From NCBI GenBank assembly GCA_037178675.1, contig JAYMGJ010000376.1:1-56147 (forward strand): a stretch of DNA of 56,147 nt, in the 5' to 3' direction. This DNA comes from Scleroderma bovista (lineage: Eukaryota; Basidiomycota; Agaricomycetes; Boletales; Sclerodermataceae). The translations under genes and the position numbers were made by a program. Under the pieces are notes generated by a model that did not search any database, was not told the DNA's origin, and saw only the letters and a list, made by a program, of their open reading frames with translations. Of the stretch, positions 33,882 through 46,012 are shown piece by piece. Each line of letters begins with the position of its first letter. Positions within the stretch are counted from its first letter, which is position 1.

Positions 33882-36800
33882 CTAATCACTTAAGGCCACA
33901 AACGTATCTAAGTCAATGTAGGAGTTAATATGAAAGGCGCTCGCCATCTCCAGCACATTATCAGACGTCCAATCTGAACCAATTTTCCTTCCGCACTGGG
34001 CTTGAAGATGACAAGGGCGCGCGATGCGATCCACACTGATCACTGACACATTACGCCGGTGGTTGCGTGTCGAACAGGTGACAATAAACTGGCCAGATAT
34101 CGGATCGCGGCGACGGAGTGACGTGAACCATTCAACGTACGCCAGCGGGTGCGGGTAAAGGCCGAGGTGATCCGGAAGCTTGAAAATGAGACGCACTTGC
34201 GCGACACGGATCGCTGAAATGTTTGTCAGCGCACACTGGCCACATCGACGAGGCCGGGTACATACCATCAGGCCCCAAAAACTCTCCCGGCTGATGTCCT
34301 TCATCCCACACAAACACAGTATCGAATCTTGCGGGGGACTCAGCCTTGCGTCCACAAGCGGCGACCTTCGGCTTGGCACGAATCTTTTTCCAGCTACAGT
34401 CGTGTCCGGTAACCACACTAGGTCCGCTTGCGACGTATAGTTGATTAAACACGTCGAATTCATCCGTTTCTTTGGGGAATACAACTGAGTCTCGAGTCGT
34501 GCGGGAGTTGAGAAAATGCTTGAGTGCCGCAAGGAAGTCGGGCGCTTTGTAGTCGCTGTGTATTTGCTGAACGGACACCCCGCGCCAAGAAGGGGATTTC
34601 GCCACTTTGTAGTGGGCTGTCGCTAGCACAAGAACGTCCTTCAATAACTAGCACGAATGCAGCAAATACTACATACCTGAGAGCTGCCGCGCAGCAAGAT
34701 GATCCGAGGTGTCCTCACCCAGACAGACATCCTCCTCAGAGTCTGTTTCTGAACCATCCGTCCCTCCGCCCAAGTTTCCAAGGACGGCGTCCATGCTCGC
34801 AGACCTCTTAAGTTGCCTCCAGGTGTGGTAAGTGGTCTTGTGATGTATGGCCTCTTGGCGTTGAAGCCACAAGGCCATTTGTTCGATGTAATCACGTTTG
34901 TTACTGGCTCGGTAGGCGTCCTTAGCGTAGTCGATGTGGAGGCGTTCAGGGTATTCGGTGTTGTATCCGTCAGCGCTGCCGAGCGCTCGGATAGAGGATA
35001 CGTAGTGCACGAGGGAGTGGATCTTGGGAACGTTGAAATGGTCGCGTATGCCGAGCGTCACGAGGACGTCTTTATGCGTGTGGAACAGACTAAGGCTGTC
35101 CTGCATAGCCGCGAGAGTCTTGTCTGTGTGTTGTTGGAATTGCGCGTGGTAGATGAAGGAGAGCAGTGAGCGAGCCATCACTAGAATATTGTCTTCGGCC
35201 GCACCGGATAAGAGTCCTACGAATACCCTCTCCATCTCCTTGTGCTCCGTGCCTGTCCATTGTGAGACCGTAGAAATTCCTTTCTTGAAGTGTCGAAGCC
35301 CTGGGTATTGACTCACGGCCTGAAAGCGCGTGTCCATTTCCTTCTCGCCGACTACGCCCAAGCACCACTGCAGTAGGTGGTCGTGGAATATGCCCTTATG
35401 GAGCTGATGGAGGATATCGGGTGTGATGCAGGCAAAGATGTCGGTGAAGGGAAGGTTTTTCCAAAATGGTTCGTAGACTGGGCGCAAACCTTCCATATCA
35501 AACTTTCTTCAAGGTCTTCAATGTATCCTCCATACTGCGGCACGCGCTTTCTTCGAGGTCGCCACGGTTCTCGGATTTGACCAGGCAGCGAGGGCAACGA
35601 CTTTCCTTGTTGCAAGCCACCAGACACTGCTCTGGAAAGTCGGCGATGTAGGCAGCAAGAATCGGATGTACTCGACGCATGCATCCGTCAGCGCAAACCA
35701 TATCCTTCCCTCGACGACCCGCATCGGCCAGAGGATTCAACAGCAAGGACATCGCATAGTGGAATAGGCGGTGTCCTGCCTCAGAGCGGGATTTCTTGTG
35801 GAAACACTCCAGTTTGGACACAGGTAAGTAACCGATTAGGATCGTTGCATGGGCTGACACTCGTCTCCGGACGTCTTTCGAGATATTCCCTATAGTTAGG
35901 TATACTGGCCAGGCTTTCTTGTCCCCACTGAACACTGACAGCGACGTTTTATCGGAGGACAAGATCACTGGCGCTACCACCGCACCCTGTGGCAATTTTC
36001 CCTGTGCATCACTGTCGGCTTGGCCGTTCTTTCACAATCGGCGGTAAGTACTCACTTGTGTCTCCCACCACCACTCACCCGTCCACATCTCGTCATAGAT
36101 CCGGTTCTGTCCCTTTGCATCGGCATACGCACGCTCTGGCACATACGCCATCATATCGCGTAGGGCGGGGTTCCCAATCAGTTGCTCGACACATTCCACG
36201 GGATCCCTTCGCCACAATTCTAACGTTTCCTGTTTGCAGGCCCCATCCTCACCCACTATGTCTCCTTCGACACTGATCGTCTCACATGTCCAAGCGGGGC
36301 CGGTATATAATGAATCAACATACTTGAGGAAGGAGCGCGCGTTCTCGAACGAAACGCCACTCTTCCGCATCTACAAGTCACCACTCAGCATCGAGAAGGT
36401 GAGTGTATTTTTATTTGCTTACATGGGATAACTTCAGCAGCTCATCTGTCTTCGCTTGCCCGAGGTTTTTCATCAAAAAGCGTGCAAGCTCCCATTCGTC
36501 TTCATCGCGGAAAGGCGCCCATTCGCTCTCACCCTTTTCTAGCTCTGCTGCTTCTATAGACTCGAATACGGTCTTCTTCTTGCCAAGGATCGTAGCGGCG
36601 GCATGCGGGTACTGTTCTGTGAAGCGTCCCGAGGATGGCCAGCAACGTGAGTCTTCATCGGCTTCCTCCACTCGCGCCCGCTTTGATGGCCGTTCGGAGA
36701 GATCAGGTGGCCCAGGATCGACATCAGCATGATCCGGATGAACCAGGTGTCCATCTGGAACATCAAGAGGATCCTGGGGATTATCCGCACCATCAAAAGT

Positions 36801-37007
36801 GCTCTCCCATTCGTATGGATAGCCCGGTGTGTCGTTATCTGCCTGTTCTGTAGGCTGATCGTCCATGTCATTCAATACAGTAAACTTCGTCCGTTCCAGG
36901 AGCTTGGTCCACTGATCGCGACATCCAGGTGACTGGGCAATATGCCGTTTGATCCCTGCCTCCGTGGCTACGGGCTTCAAGCAATAGTTGCAGCAGAGGG
37001 GGGGCAT
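33882..37007 (-). pseudogene. Plavaka transposase, one frameshift
   Basis: Should catalyse cut-and-paste of the element in the nucleus. The N-terminus (37007 down) has a C2H2-like finger (CNYCLKPVATEAGIKRHI, then C) followed by acidic sequence. Exon 2 (about 36370-36056) has the DPVECVEQLIGNP and YDEMWTGEWWWETQ segments. Exon 3 begins at 36006 and carries [30 protein letters not shown] and [15 protein letters not shown]. The main domain has [32 protein letters not shown] and [17 protein letters not shown]. The final exons include VRLIFKLPDHLGLYPHPLAY and end at 33882. All are Plavaka signatures in the right order. At about 35500 the frame shifts by one base between TLKK and [12 protein letters not shown]; no intron fits there. 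Otherwise the frame is open, so this is a near-intact copy of about 900 residues. Confidence 0.85.
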
Positions 37008-37348
37008 GGTATGGTAGGTCGGTCGGTCAGCGGTCAGTCATTCAGCCGCCTCTGTCCCAATGTCTCACTCATTGATCTCCTTGACAGTTGGCAATATACT
37101 GGATCGTCGCATGCAGTCTACGGACGGGTAGGTGGGGCTGCATGTCAACCAAATACGTGCCTTTATTTTACAGACTAACCCATGACCACGTCGCGATGCG
37201 CGTTCGTGGCACGACTGTTTGTTGATTTCTACAAACAAACCATATGCAAACAGCAGGTTTAAATAGTTTGGGTCCCGCCATTGATCGTTCCCAACCCCCC
37301 ACCTAACCCATCGTAGATTCCAGCTGTCCACTCCCAGCTCTAGTTCCC
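37008..37348. promoter_or_regulatory. Bidirectional promoter region of the Plavaka element
   Basis: The 341 bp between the divergent start codons of transposase (37007) and DUF6532 protein (37349) must drive both genes. A TTTAAATA box at about 37258-37265 lies roughly 85 nt upstream of the plus-strand ATG. Confidence 0.5.
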
Positions 37349-39243
37349 ATGCAAGCCTCAACCCACGGACTCTATCGCCAAGCTGACAAAGAGAACCATA
37401 GAGGTCAGTCTGCCAAACAACATTGCAGGTCGTCACTGACTTGTGTTCCCCCCCGCTCAAAAAAAAAGAAGATTCTAGTGGTCGTGTTCGCCGACCATCT
37501 GAAAAAATCAGGCAGGCAGTGCATGAACGCGAAGAAACGGTCCAACGTTGCGATGCCAAGGCCCAGAGGGAACGTGAACGCCGCCGCTGCCGTGCCTTAC
37601 TTGACGAAGGGAGTGAGAACGAAGATGATGAGAGCGATGAAGGGGGAGGCATCGAGGAAGACGAAGACGATGACGATGAAGACGAAGGTGGTGGCGGTCC
37701 GGTAGGTCATCCCAACTTTCCTTGTGTGCCGCTCAGACTGCAAATCATATCCAGTTTAGAAGCCAACCCGTCCCCACCAAGCTTAGTGCGCTGCCCAGGC
37801 AGCCCCTCACCTACAACACCCACAAAGTGCCCAAGGTGGTTACTGGCAACGTTCCTGACCGCAACGCTGAAGTGAGTGCCATCTAGTATTTATGGTCAAA
37901 ATATATTCTTATCAGGGACAGGGGGAACAATCTTTCTTAGACGATGAAGACGCGGGACCGACTGCGACAGACTTTGCGTCGGAATGACAGATCGTCAAGC
38001 ACAAGAAGAATAGGCGTGTTGAACACACGAGCTCCCAAGATATGGTAACAGACTCTACCAACCGGTGAGTCATATTTTCATCGATCCTCCAAACTAATAC
38101 CTCAGTCGACATAGGAGTGATGTCCGTGCCAAGAGGCGACGGGAACCCATTGAAGAAGACGGTCCAGAAACGACCATTGTCAAGGCACAAAAACTCACCG
38201 AGCACGAAGGCCGTCCACGCGCCAGGGACTATGATGATGTCACCCAAGAGTTCGTGCTCGCAGCCATTGGAGACTACCGGGCACGTCTGTGTGCCGAGGG
38301 TCCTATGCCTGACCATGCGCAAGAGACTGCCCTGCTGAACGCGTCTTGGGACAAGGCCACTCAGACCACGGGCATTAATCTTGTGTGCACCCTCCAGCTC
38401 TCCAAACTCGTAAGTGTTTTACTGGCCGTCTCGATATACTACTACCTATGTGATATAGATTATCAACCGTGGATCGCAAGTTCGCGGCGAGCTCAAGGCC
38501 AAGCTCCACCCTCTAGTCGAAGTTGTGTTCAATTTCCACAGCAGCCAAACTAAATTGGCGATCAAGAAGAATCGCGCGTTAGCGGAAGAACTAAAAGAGG
38601 GTGCTAGCTTCGCGTTCAAGGTTTGATATGCCGTTGGGCATGCTGGTTGTAATTACTGATATCTTGTAAACAGCATAGGGCGCTCCTGCAAGACGAGCGT
38701 CGCGGCTTTCTCAAGGCGCCAATCATACAGAAGGTTATCAATACCATGTGGTTCGCAAACAAGAGTGATGAAGGCATCAAGCACCATACCTGGTTCAAGC
38801 CATTCCCTCGGCCCACTCTTGCACTTGTGCTGGCGGCAGTAAGTGTCGTTCTCAACATTTGTCCCTGCGTTGTTCGTTGCTGATGTCACGGCTTATTAGA
38901 TTGAGTGCTGCATAGACGAGTGGATGACTGGCACGCGTTCGGACATTGCTTTTACAGTTCATGACTACCGTGGCATATATGAGTCCCACTTGAAGTGTCT
39001 GCAAGAATTTGACGAGGCCACGAAGGAGTATGGCGTTCTCAAGGGCATTTGCGCAAGGATCTATGAGGATGGACGGTGAGTGCATAGTCCGCATCAATTA
39101 CAGTTGCTGACTGTATAGCTAGTGTCCATTCGGGAGCGCCTGCTCTCACCACGGCACCTCAGAACGTGGTGTCGGCGCAAATCATTGCAGCCGCAATCAA
39201 GGAACACCAGGAGGGGTCAACAACAGAGGACGAGTCAGATTGA
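37349..39243 (+). CDS. DUF6532 protein carried by the Plavaka element (one in-frame TGA)
   Basis: Passenger protein of unknown role; DUF6532 proteins are frequent in basidiomycete genomes. Exon 1 starts at 37349; exon 2 (about 37470) carries RVRRPSEKIRQAVHEREETV and a long acidic run. Middle exons encode SQPVPTKLSALPRQPLTY and RRREPIEEDGPETT. The conserved core follows: VLAAIGDYRARLC, LNASWDKATQTTG, QVRGELKAKLHPLV, HTWFKPFPRPTLALVL, IECCIDEWMTG and HDYRGIYESHLKCL. The protein ends with DESD. A TGA at 37985-37987 interrupts the exon after DFASE; this may be CGA to TGA, or part of an intron I did not resolve. Introns are GT-AG. The name rests on the HTWFKP...IDEW core. Confidence 0.75.
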
Positions 39244-40032
39244 ATAATGTAGCTAGCTGTGTCGAGCATGGTTGGCGCAAAATGAATTATATTGAATTTT
39301 GTACTGCATACATATTGCCTGATTAAGAAACAGAGACTATGTTGTGCTATACTGGTGTGATAGCAAAATGGCAATGGAAGTATACCAATGGCATGATAGA
39401 AACTGAGGGTTCTATATCACAATATATAGTCTTGGTAGCCTCCATAGCAGTCTTGCTACAGTGGATATATATTTACATGTCAAACTATGGCTACTATGGA
39501 GTACTATAGATTTCATGCACAGTGCTATATTGCCTTTATATTGGGGACTTGTTGATGGAGCTATGAGTGCTATAGAGGCTATATAGTACTATATTGCCAT
39601 GTGTGTTTTTCCTGATGTGAGAGCAAAGACATGGAAAGAACAATTGAAACATACATTTTGTGCACTGGCGGCAGCAGAGACCGACAAAGACCATTTGCAA
39701 GGGCATTGAAAGCTGCCTGTATCCGTGGCTCATAAATGGGATCGGAGGTCGCATGCTGCTTGCCTGATCAGTTATTACCTCCCTTTAACCTGTGAATGCC
39801 ATCCCCACTCACCGCAGCGAAGCGGCTGCGTTGGCCAGTGAGCTCACTGCAACTTCAAACTCAGCCAGTCGGCAAGTGACACTTCAGTGACACAGACGTG
39901 ACGACCGACTTTTTAGCTATCTCACTCATTTCTGCTTCAATTAGCTTCGTTTGACCTCGCAACGCTCCCAAAACACGCACTAGATGTAATGTAGTTGTGT
40001 AGACAATGAAAATTTTGTGTATTTTGTAGAAG

Positions 40033-40074
40033 TGCCGACTGACCATGGCGCCGAAGTTGTTGTACAGCATAGTA
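40033..40074 (-). repeat. Plavaka right terminal inverted repeat
   Basis: Reverse complement of the left terminus with one 3-nt insertion. A second partial copy of the terminal motif (TGTATGCTGTACAG) lies just outside at about 40104-40117. Confidence 0.85.
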
Positions 40075-40399
40075 CTTCAATGGGTCTAACTCGGCTATTC
40101 CCTGTATGCTGTACAGAGGGGAAACCGACAGAGCACCAGTCTCGGAGTAAGCAGAGGCAGTGTAGTTGGCAGTGAAAATGATTAGTAATCGTTTTGACCC
40201 CCGGCCCGTCAGCTCTCTTGTCACACTCTGCCGCAAGACTTCAACTCTCGATGGCGTGTGCCAGTCCACCACCATCCTGTCGTCCGTTGGCTGCGGCACC
40301 GACAATGAGGGCGACAGTGTCGTGATCGGAGGAAGTGCCATGTGCCCGACCGCACGAGGATGGGGAGGCAGCTGGCCTGTCACTGCCGGGTTCATCTTC
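40075..40399. other. Junction between the two Plavaka copies
   Basis: No gene supported. A minus-strand frame (40395-39937) runs into the neighbouring element's end, so it is not element-specific. The C-terminus of the second transposase loses similarity here. Confidence 0.35.
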
Positions 40400-42253
40400 C
40401 CGTGATAAGGTCATAACAAAACATGCAGGTCCTGGCCTCATGACATCCTGTTCGTGGCAGATGTCATACATGGTGTAGTTCACTCTAAGTATAGTGGATT
40501 CAATAATCTGATTGAAACCACTGACAACCTGAAGGTCATTGTGCTCCTCAGTGAATGAATGTTCATCGCCATTGTACTCGTAGCCATAAAGTCATGACAG
40601 AAGGTGATCTTTCATTTTTGTTTCAAAGTTCTGTTAGGGAATTAGAGGAAAGACTTTACACCCAAAGCATCTTACCTTCATGGCAGGATCTGATTGGTTC
40701 TCTCTAAGAAAACTTGCGAGGTTGAATGTGTTGCATGGTAGAGCACACATGACATGGTGGAGGTCTGACAATGATTTGATTCCATCTGGCAAAACAACTT
40801 CAGCAGCTAACTCTTGGGTTGTGTGATTGCCAAGCTGCCACTGGATAAGCATTCTTCGTCTCTCTTGTTTCATAAGTGCTGTTGCAACATCTCTTTTGTT
40901 GGTGTGTCAATAAAATTTCTTGATCATGCAGTGAGCAAGTTCACCCTAGGAATCACATCATTATGTAGTCTTTAGTATAATAACACATTGTTATCTACTC
41001 ACTGTTTGTGTTGTATAAGAGTCTGTGGTACCAAACATTCGGATGGACCTTGAGTAATCTCCAAGCGCATGAAATTTGTAAGTATGAACATTGAAGGATT
41101 TTAGGCGAGCAGTCGATGTAGATTTTTCTGGGCCACTAGGTCCAGTCTGGGCCTGCTGTCACCTATGCCATGCAGCAACTTTATTTGGTAGTTCATATGT
41201 CTTGAACACATCACAGGTCTTTCGCTGGAATTGCTGAGTCTCAGCTGCAAGCTTCTTTACAGCTTGGTCAAGTCGGGCAAGGGAATCATCTGAATGCATT
41301 CGAAGTTTTGCAAGGGCATGCCATTCAGAAAGACAAAACAGAAGTGTTTTGATGAGGGCATCATGCTTCCCAGGGAACAAGCCTTCGAAGGCTGGGATCA
41401 AGCACTGCGTTGTTAAGTCCCATTATCCAAGATGGCCAGTATAATACAACACACCTGTAGCATGTCTTCAAAATGCCTAGCGACTCGCTGTCTCATCTCC
41501 ACCACGTTCAGCGGAAAACAGCGGATTCCACCAATCCCAAATGGCAGTATTGCAGAAAATCTGCGATGATATTTTCAGTAATAAGTATCAGTATGCAACT
41601 ATAATGGGTCAGAAACACTAACCATTCATTCAATGTGGACACCAGGTTTTGATCGATAGCATATAGTATTCGGATCAAGTGCTTGAGAACAGTCTTCAAT
41701 ACTCCAAGTTCAAACTCATGCATAAGATCCACAATGAGAGCGGTGTCACACACCAAACATGTTTGGTACTGTGGACATGGAGAAAGTTAGCCGATGAAAT
41801 TAATGCAAAGAACACACCCAAGATCTGTTGAAAGATTGTCCCGACTTGAGGGATACAGACAGCCCTCGCTATCCATATCACGCAAAGTCAAGACTATCCT
41901 TATGTGAAGAATGAATACAAGCTCGTTGTAGCCATCTATCGCACGAGAATGACTATCCTGATGCGAGAGATGAATGCCAATGCTGACAGTCATCTATTGC
42001 ACAAGAACCACCAAGAAGCAGAAGAATCCAAGGATTGATGATCATTTCAGTATGAGAGAGGAATGCAACCTACTGCAGTCCAACTCCCATACCAGAACAA
42101 CCAAAGAAGCAGAAGAAACAATAGAGAAACAAAGGAGAAAAGGAAGAATCATTTTTAGCGCCCAAATGTCAAATTTAGGCGCCCCTGCCGGCATTCCGAT
42201 ATTTTGAATAGCTCTGCCATTTTTGAAGCTATCAATCATGTGACTATACCATC

Positions 42254-42700
42254 ATGGAGCCTAGACCATGGTCTATCTGCCTGTCAAGTTCCGACGTAAA
42301 TCTGTTTATTTCCCACGGAGATATTCTACCCGCAATCCAGACACCTGCTTCATCACTCACTATGGAGTCCACATTTTCTCTGGAATGTTTCTCTGCTATT
42401 GCAGCAGACCTCAACTATGTCCTGCTCTTGGGACAGCCTCTCCCTGAGCTCCTGTGTACTGTCTGGTACATATCTTCCCAGCCTGCTCCCTCAGTCCCTC
42501 TCGTTCTCGGTCAGCGCGTTCTCCTCGTCAGTCCTGCATCGTGCACGTACTTTGGTTGTCTCAAGTCTATCGTTAGATTTGAAAATTCATACCTGGTCGT
42601 CTCTGTGTCTCCTGAGTCCTCTGCATATGGTCCTTTCATCCCAGAGTCCTGTCACATCCATCTCCCTCTATCATTCATCTCACTTCCATGGACACGTTGA
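42254..42700 (+). CDS. Hypothetical ORF of 148 residues within the insertion
   Basis: Starts with ATG and is rich in Ser, Pro and Leu (LLLGQPLPELLCTVWYISS, QRVLLVSPASC). No domain recognised. It precedes the LTR-like segment in the same orientation and could be the tail end of a retroelement gene or a chance frame in pyrimidine-rich DNA. Confidence 0.25.
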   Translation: MEPRPWSICLSSSDVNLFISHGDILPAIQTPASSLTMESTFSLECFSAIAADLNYVLLLGQPLPELLCTVWYISSQPAPSVPLVLGQRVLLVSPASCTYFGCLKSIVRFENSYLVVSVSPESSAYGPFIPESCHIHLPLSFISLPWTR

Positions 42701-42889
42701 ATCCGCTATTCACATTTCACTTCCCTGCTATCCCACAACAAACACGAATGAAACAGTGCTCTAGAACCCTTCTTAGGAGCCCTAATAGAGTACAGAACCT
42801 TCCCCTTACTGCTCAAGGGAAGACTGCACTTTGGGAGCACCAAATTTCACGTTTTTGCTCTACAGAAGCTCAATCCAAGGGATTTGTGA

Positions 42890-43880
42890 CACTCTGTGAC
42901 CAGCTGTGACTCTACTTGTCATTCCAGGCCCCCTGACACTGCTCTTCTGGTCGGATCAATTCTTTTATTATCCCCCAGCCACTCCCATCAGTGGCACTGC
43001 TTCAGAAGCTCATCTCCAGATCTAAAGTTCAATAAATCATAGGTTGTGCTTCCCTTCTTTCTGAGTCACACAGAGTCACTCTGGCTCACTCTGACTCACT
43101 CTGCTGCGCATTATTCATCCCCTCTTGGCATTACTAATCCCCATTACTCCCCTTACCAATCACTTACCAATCATCCTTCAAATCATGCTTATCATGCTGC
43201 TTATCAATTCATGACTCATGCCCCTATGATTCATATACATTATGTCATTGCATATGCTCATTTAGCTTTGATCTACTCATCCCATGCTTTCCCCCCCTCT
43301 CTTTTGGGCCCCATGCAATGATTTTTCCATATTCTTGATTATGCACCCCTTTTTACCTATGTTTTTGCTCTTTCCCTTGGCTCAGCAGCTTGTTCAGGCT
43401 CTCCCCATCAATGACTCAGCCTGATTACACTGCTTATCAATCGCTTACCAATTTCTTACCAATCTCTTACCAAGCACTTAGTCATTTGTGCTTACAGGGC
43501 CACAGCCCCTCCTGTATATAAACCAGCAGCCAAAGGCTGCAAGGAAGTGTCTGCTTCCCCCTCAATAAAGCGACCACATTCACTCTCCCTCACTGTCTAT
43601 AAGCTCTATCTCTGTCTTTGAACTTGTAGGTCACCCAGTGCTGGCCTAAAGCTCCACTATTGTTGTTTGTCAGATATATCTTGTATCTGATCATTTCTCT
43701 AGGCTCAAGTGCAGTCTAGCATCTCTGTCCACTCTATCCCATCACTCTCTATCACATTTTTGAAGCAGGAACTGTCCCCTTGCTTCCCTGTTGCTCCATC
43801 ACTGCTATTGCACCCCTGTTGCCAATCTATCATCGCTGCTCAATCTCAGGACTCTTCCTAACCACTGTGGTAGGCTGAAG
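42890..43880 (+). mobile_element. LTR-like segment (possible solo LTR)
   Basis: A TATATAAA box (43515-43522) is followed about 42 nt later by an AATAAA signal (43564-43569), the compact U3-R layout of a retrotransposon LTR. The pyrimidine-rich region before it has repeated CTTACCAAT(C) motifs (43153-43170 and 43433-43480). Start near a TGTGACACTCTGTGACC is a guess and the 3' end is not defined. No protease, RT or integrase is present, so if real it is solo. Confidence 0.4.
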
Positions 43881-45560
43881 AGGAGTCAATACCATCCCAA
43901 GTCGCATTCATTCCCCATCAGAAGCCCTTCCCTTCCCTCCTGCATCCTGCCTGAAGGCGTGCAGCACATCCCCCTGAGGAGATTAAATACCAGAAATGCA
44001 AAGGAAGACCACCACTCGCATATTGCTGTCATTTGGTGTTGGTTGTTGGTTGTTCTGACCTCTTCCCTCACTTAGGCGCACAGTGGAGAATATGTCAAAA
44101 CCAAATGGTGAAAGGTGCTCAGCAAATGTATTCTTATGGGAGTTAAGTACAAGGACTGACAAAATGAAGGTGTCCGTCTCACCAATGTAGGCACCAATGA
44201 CCAATCCTTCAGAATTTTCTCGACCACTGCACCCTTGATGGGATTTCCAAGCTTGTAAATCCCATGTATCGCAGCACAGATCTTGTCTTGTAGATAACTG
44301 CGTGCACAGGTGAGTCGTGCCATGAAGTCTGAGGGAAGTCCAAGGCGATGAAATGAAGCCTGTGGAATGTTGCACCTAGGACAAGGGCACAACCCCTTGT
44401 CGTGAATAGTCGCGATAACGACTCTGTCAAATGAAACTTAACTTGTCAGAGCCAAGGCAGGAGTACTCAGTGTACTTTTCTGGATAATCAGCTGAATATG
44501 TAAAAATCCGGGGGTAGACACGACGCAATACCCCATCATGGCACTTAATTACAATGCCATTTCTGTATGCCTCAATAAACTCGTCGCCCAATATTATCTT
44601 CCAGACAGCATGGAAAAGTTCACACTTGCAATGCATTAACAAATCCGCATGATTGCTCTTGTTCGTAAAACTATTCAAGAAATTGTTGATCGATTCCAGA
44701 GGCTAGACAACACTATACATTATTGCCATGTAAACATTGATTATACATACTTACAGATGGAATAAAAGCCACTGGGTGGCATATCCCTGAGCTGGGAGAT
44801 GCGTGCTTGTACTTGGATAGGTTCCCAAAGAAGAGGTACATGGGCCATGCAGTTGCATGGCCGAACTGAGTAAGATGTGTACTATCAGACCAAAACATGA
44901 GGCCCGCAATTGTTCGTTCAAGGGTGCAACCATCCACTCTCCGCTGCTTTTGCACATCATCATGAGCTTTGTTCCAGGTGTCGGATGTATACAACTCATC
45001 ATAAAGTTGTTGTTCCCTGCCTGTAACCAGAGACTTCCATATGCGCCTGAATGGAGTACAATGAAACCACTTCGAAACGGTATCCGTGAATGCCACCTGA
45101 ATGACTGATACAAGTGGGCAGTATGTGAGGCCATGCACTGTGAATGTCCTTCCATTTCCTTCACTGCACTTCTCACGTGAGGGAACTTCGATGTCAACAC
45201 CAACTTCCGTCTTCCAACCATCCCACTCTCATGCATCTGTAGACTGGGAGCTATGTGCAAAAGCTGCTTCTGACTTGTCCATTTTCTTGATTGCTGTCTT
45301 GGCATTGAAGGCTGAGAGATCCTCCAGCTTGAAATCATCGGCGAGAAGCACGTTGTGGACCAGCCTTGTGGTCTCAGCACTGGATTTCTGGTCATTTCCT
45401 GTTAACTGCCAACTCATCAACCTCCATGTTGATATATTTGACCATGGCCAGGGTGGCGATTTGGGTCGAGTATTTGGGCCTAGTGTATTGCCATCATCGT
45501 CAGTGGGATTGGAGAGTTCCTCAGCCGGAACACAGTGCTTGTTGACAAGAAAGTATGATT

Positions 45561-46012
45561 ATATCTTATCTTAATCTAATCTTGGAGATTTCCAGAGATC
45601 ACATGACTGGCTCCACAAGATAGCTGGAACTATCACATGCAAGGCACGTGTATAACACATGCTGATGCATGTTACAGGCACGTTTCCAGATAACTATGTT
45701 TATGGAAACTGCACCTACTACATATGGGAATATGGTGAAATAGGCAAGAATAATACTTATCTATGCACAGACCATGTACCACAGGTATATATACCCTGTA
45801 GGATATCCCATGTAGAATAGGAACGAACTCAGTGTCTAACACCTAGTTCAATACAGTTCAACTGTTCTCTCATTACTTGCTACTTCATAAAACAACTCAA
45901 CTTCAAGAACCAGCTACTAGCTATCAAGGTACGCTTGCGCTACCCCGTTGCTGTTGCCCCAGTTTTGTTGCTACAGGTTATGAGCCCTGTTTAAGGCCAT
46001 ACCAGGAAGCAT
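45561..46012. other. Spacer between dead transposase and the TM ORF
   Basis: AT-rich, with short repeated CATGCTGATGCATG and CACATGC pieces near 45635-45680 and a GTATATATAC motif (45785). It may be the shared promoter of a divergent pair of transposon genes, as in the first Plavaka copy. Confidence 0.35.

Larger units (their letters stand above)
33092..40074. mobile_element. Plavaka DNA transposon (CMC/CACTA-related), near complete
   Basis: About 6,983 bp. The ends are inverted repeats of roughly 40 bp: 33092-33130 and 40033-40074, both TACTATGCTGTACAAC followed by TTCGGCGCCATGGTCAGTC, differing by a 3-nt AAC insertion on the right. Subterminal GTCAC motifs repeat on the left (33131-33168) and their complement GTGAC on the right (about 39876-39905). 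Inside are a transposase (minus) and a DUF6532 protein (plus), transcribed divergently from a shared 340-bp centre. If the repeat starts at CTATG, a 2-bp TA flanks each side as target duplication; this is tentative. The transposase has one frameshift and the DUF6532 gene one stop, so this copy is probably inactive but young. Confidence 0.85.
41757..44080. mobile_element. Insertion inside the second Plavaka transposase
   Basis: The transposase breaks at FGFDIFST (about 44070) and resumes at TALIVDLMHEFE (41750); relatives have no such gap. The inserted DNA holds a plus-strand ORF (42254-42700) and an LTR-like segment. I did not find a clear target duplication, so boundaries are accurate only to tens of bases. 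Confidence 0.5.
40400..45560 (-). pseudogene. Second Plavaka transposase, dead and split by an insertion
   Basis: A different Plavaka lineage from the first copy. In minus order: SPPWPWSN (45460), DWKT/VGVDIEVPS, LTYCPLVSVIQVAFTDT, FHCTPFRRIWK, LYTSDTWNKAHDDVQ, MFWSDSTHLTQFG, WPMYLFFGNLSKY, CELFHAVWKIILGDEF, VIKCHDGVLRRVYPRIFTY, CPCPRC, SFHRLGLPSDF. After a gap of 2.3 kb it continues with TALIVDLMHEFELGVLK, FGIGGIRCFP, MRQRVARHFEDML, AFEGLFPGKHDALIK and KFHALGDYSRSIRMFGTTDS. In-frame TGA codons interrupt it at 45229-45231 and 41159-41161; the latter fits CGA to TGA. The C-terminal end fades at about 40400. I could not find its terminal repeats. Confidence 0.8.
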
